Origin: ZC4RG35 sp964571765
Lineage (GTDB): Bacteria > Actinomycetota > Acidimicrobiia > Spongiisociales > ZC4RG35
DNA: 12,744 nt
Assembly (NCBI GenBank): GCA_964571765.1
Contig: CAZNDH010000040.1
Span: 1 to 12,744, forward strand
Direction: 5' to 3'
Position numbers and translations under genes: made by a program. Positions 12,463 to 12,744 of the stretch are shown in pieces. The notes below the pieces were generated by a model. That model was not told the origin of the DNA, made no database searches, and saw only the letters and a program-made list of their open reading frames with translations. The first letter of the stretch is position 1. Each line of letters starts with the position of its first letter.

Positions 12463-12744
12463 TGGTGGAGGTGCGGGGAGTCGAACCCCGGTCCGCTGAG
12501 CCGTCGGCGAAGGCATCTCCGAGCGCAGTCGTCAGCGAGCTTCGAATGCGGGAACTCTGACGACGAGTTTTCCCGCACCTAGCCGGAGTTGGTCTTGACC
12601 ACCCGATCCCGACGCCCCGGGTGGAGCATCCCGCATTGCGACGCCCTGGTCCGATCGGGCGGGAGCCGACCGGGAGGACGGGCTGTTATTTAGGCAGCCA
12701 GTGCGAAGTTGTCTTCGGCACTTATTGGTTGTTCCGGTTTGTTG
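12463..12744 (-). ncRNA. ssrA: tmRNA (ssrA), 3' part; 5' part lies beyond the window
   Basis: tmRNA rescues ribosomes stalled on broken messages and tags the nascent chain for proteolysis. On the minus strand the 3' end reads CGGGG-TTCGACT-CCCCG (T arm), then CACCTCCACCA with the CCA encoded at 12465-12463. Near the right edge an open frame ends CTG GCT GCC TAA. Read back to the window end it gives NKPEQPISAEDNFALAA. The last base in the window is C, the third base of the presumed GCC resume codon, so the tag is ANKPEQPISAEDNFALAA with the classical ALAA degron end. The stretch between tag and T arm holds GC-rich complementary segments as expected for the pseudoknots. The 5' acceptor half and first pseudoknot are not in view. 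Confidence 0.95.

Overview
The window is high-GC bacterial chromosome and reads as ordinary core genome of an actinobacterium. The evidence for that is: a metallo-beta-lactamase-fold protein, RNase PH and RdgB in the order known from Mycobacterium tuberculosis Rv1339-Rv1340-Rv1341; a DDN-type (deazaflavin F420-linked) nitroreductase-family gene; GTG and TTG starts with 1-4 nt translational overlaps; and several start codons without a Shine-Dalgarno but with a TANNNT box 6-9 nt upstream, as in leaderless actinobacterial genes. The repeat-type lipoprotein suggests an Acidimicrobiia-like lineage to me, but that is a weak inference. I see no CRISPR array, insertion sequence, integrase or phage gene.

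Layout from left to right. (1) tRNA-Leu(UAG), then a 168-bp gap with a striking 12-bp inverted repeat. (2) A plus-strand block: an eight-helix membrane histidine kinase, its NarL/LuxR-type response regulator, a 58-residue single-span membrane peptide with a strong ribosome binding site, and a lipoprotein built of seven Asp-box-like repeats (probable seven-bladed propeller). (3) A tight minus-strand operon, transcribed towards block 2: pdxH, Rv1339-like hydrolase, rph, rdgB, ndh. (4) A plus-strand DUF983 zinc-ribbon membrane protein, divergent from pdxH with only 22 bp between the start codons. (5) A minus-strand operon ending against DUF983 in a hairpin-rich gap: five-helix membrane protein, DDN-family protein, HMG-CoA lyase, acyl-CoA dehydrogenase. 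(6) cutA on the plus strand, divergent from block 5. (7) A minus-strand tmRNA (ssrA), cut by the window end just after the resume codon.

How the genes fit together. Block 2 looks like a self-contained envelope-sensing unit: the kinase has a vicinal Cys-Cys in a predicted outside loop, and the two downstream products are membrane or surface proteins. Block 3 groups housekeeping functions: PLP supply (pdxH), probable cyclic-nucleotide or related phosphodiester hydrolysis, tRNA 3'-end trimming (rph), removal of non-canonical NTPs (rdgB) and respiratory NADH oxidation (ndh). Block 5 pairs an acyl-CoA dehydrogenase whose catalytic Glu lies in the isovaleryl/long-chain position with an HMG-CoA lyase, which fits leucine or branched-chain/isoprenoid acyl-CoA breakdown.

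No frank new system was found. The best candidates for a second look are regulatory: a 22-bp divergent promoter in which two -10 boxes share a TA step and both transcripts would be leaderless; a leader in which the start codon and ribosome binding site of the five-helix membrane protein can be paired away; the inverted repeat after the tRNA; and the small membrane peptide next to the two-component system.
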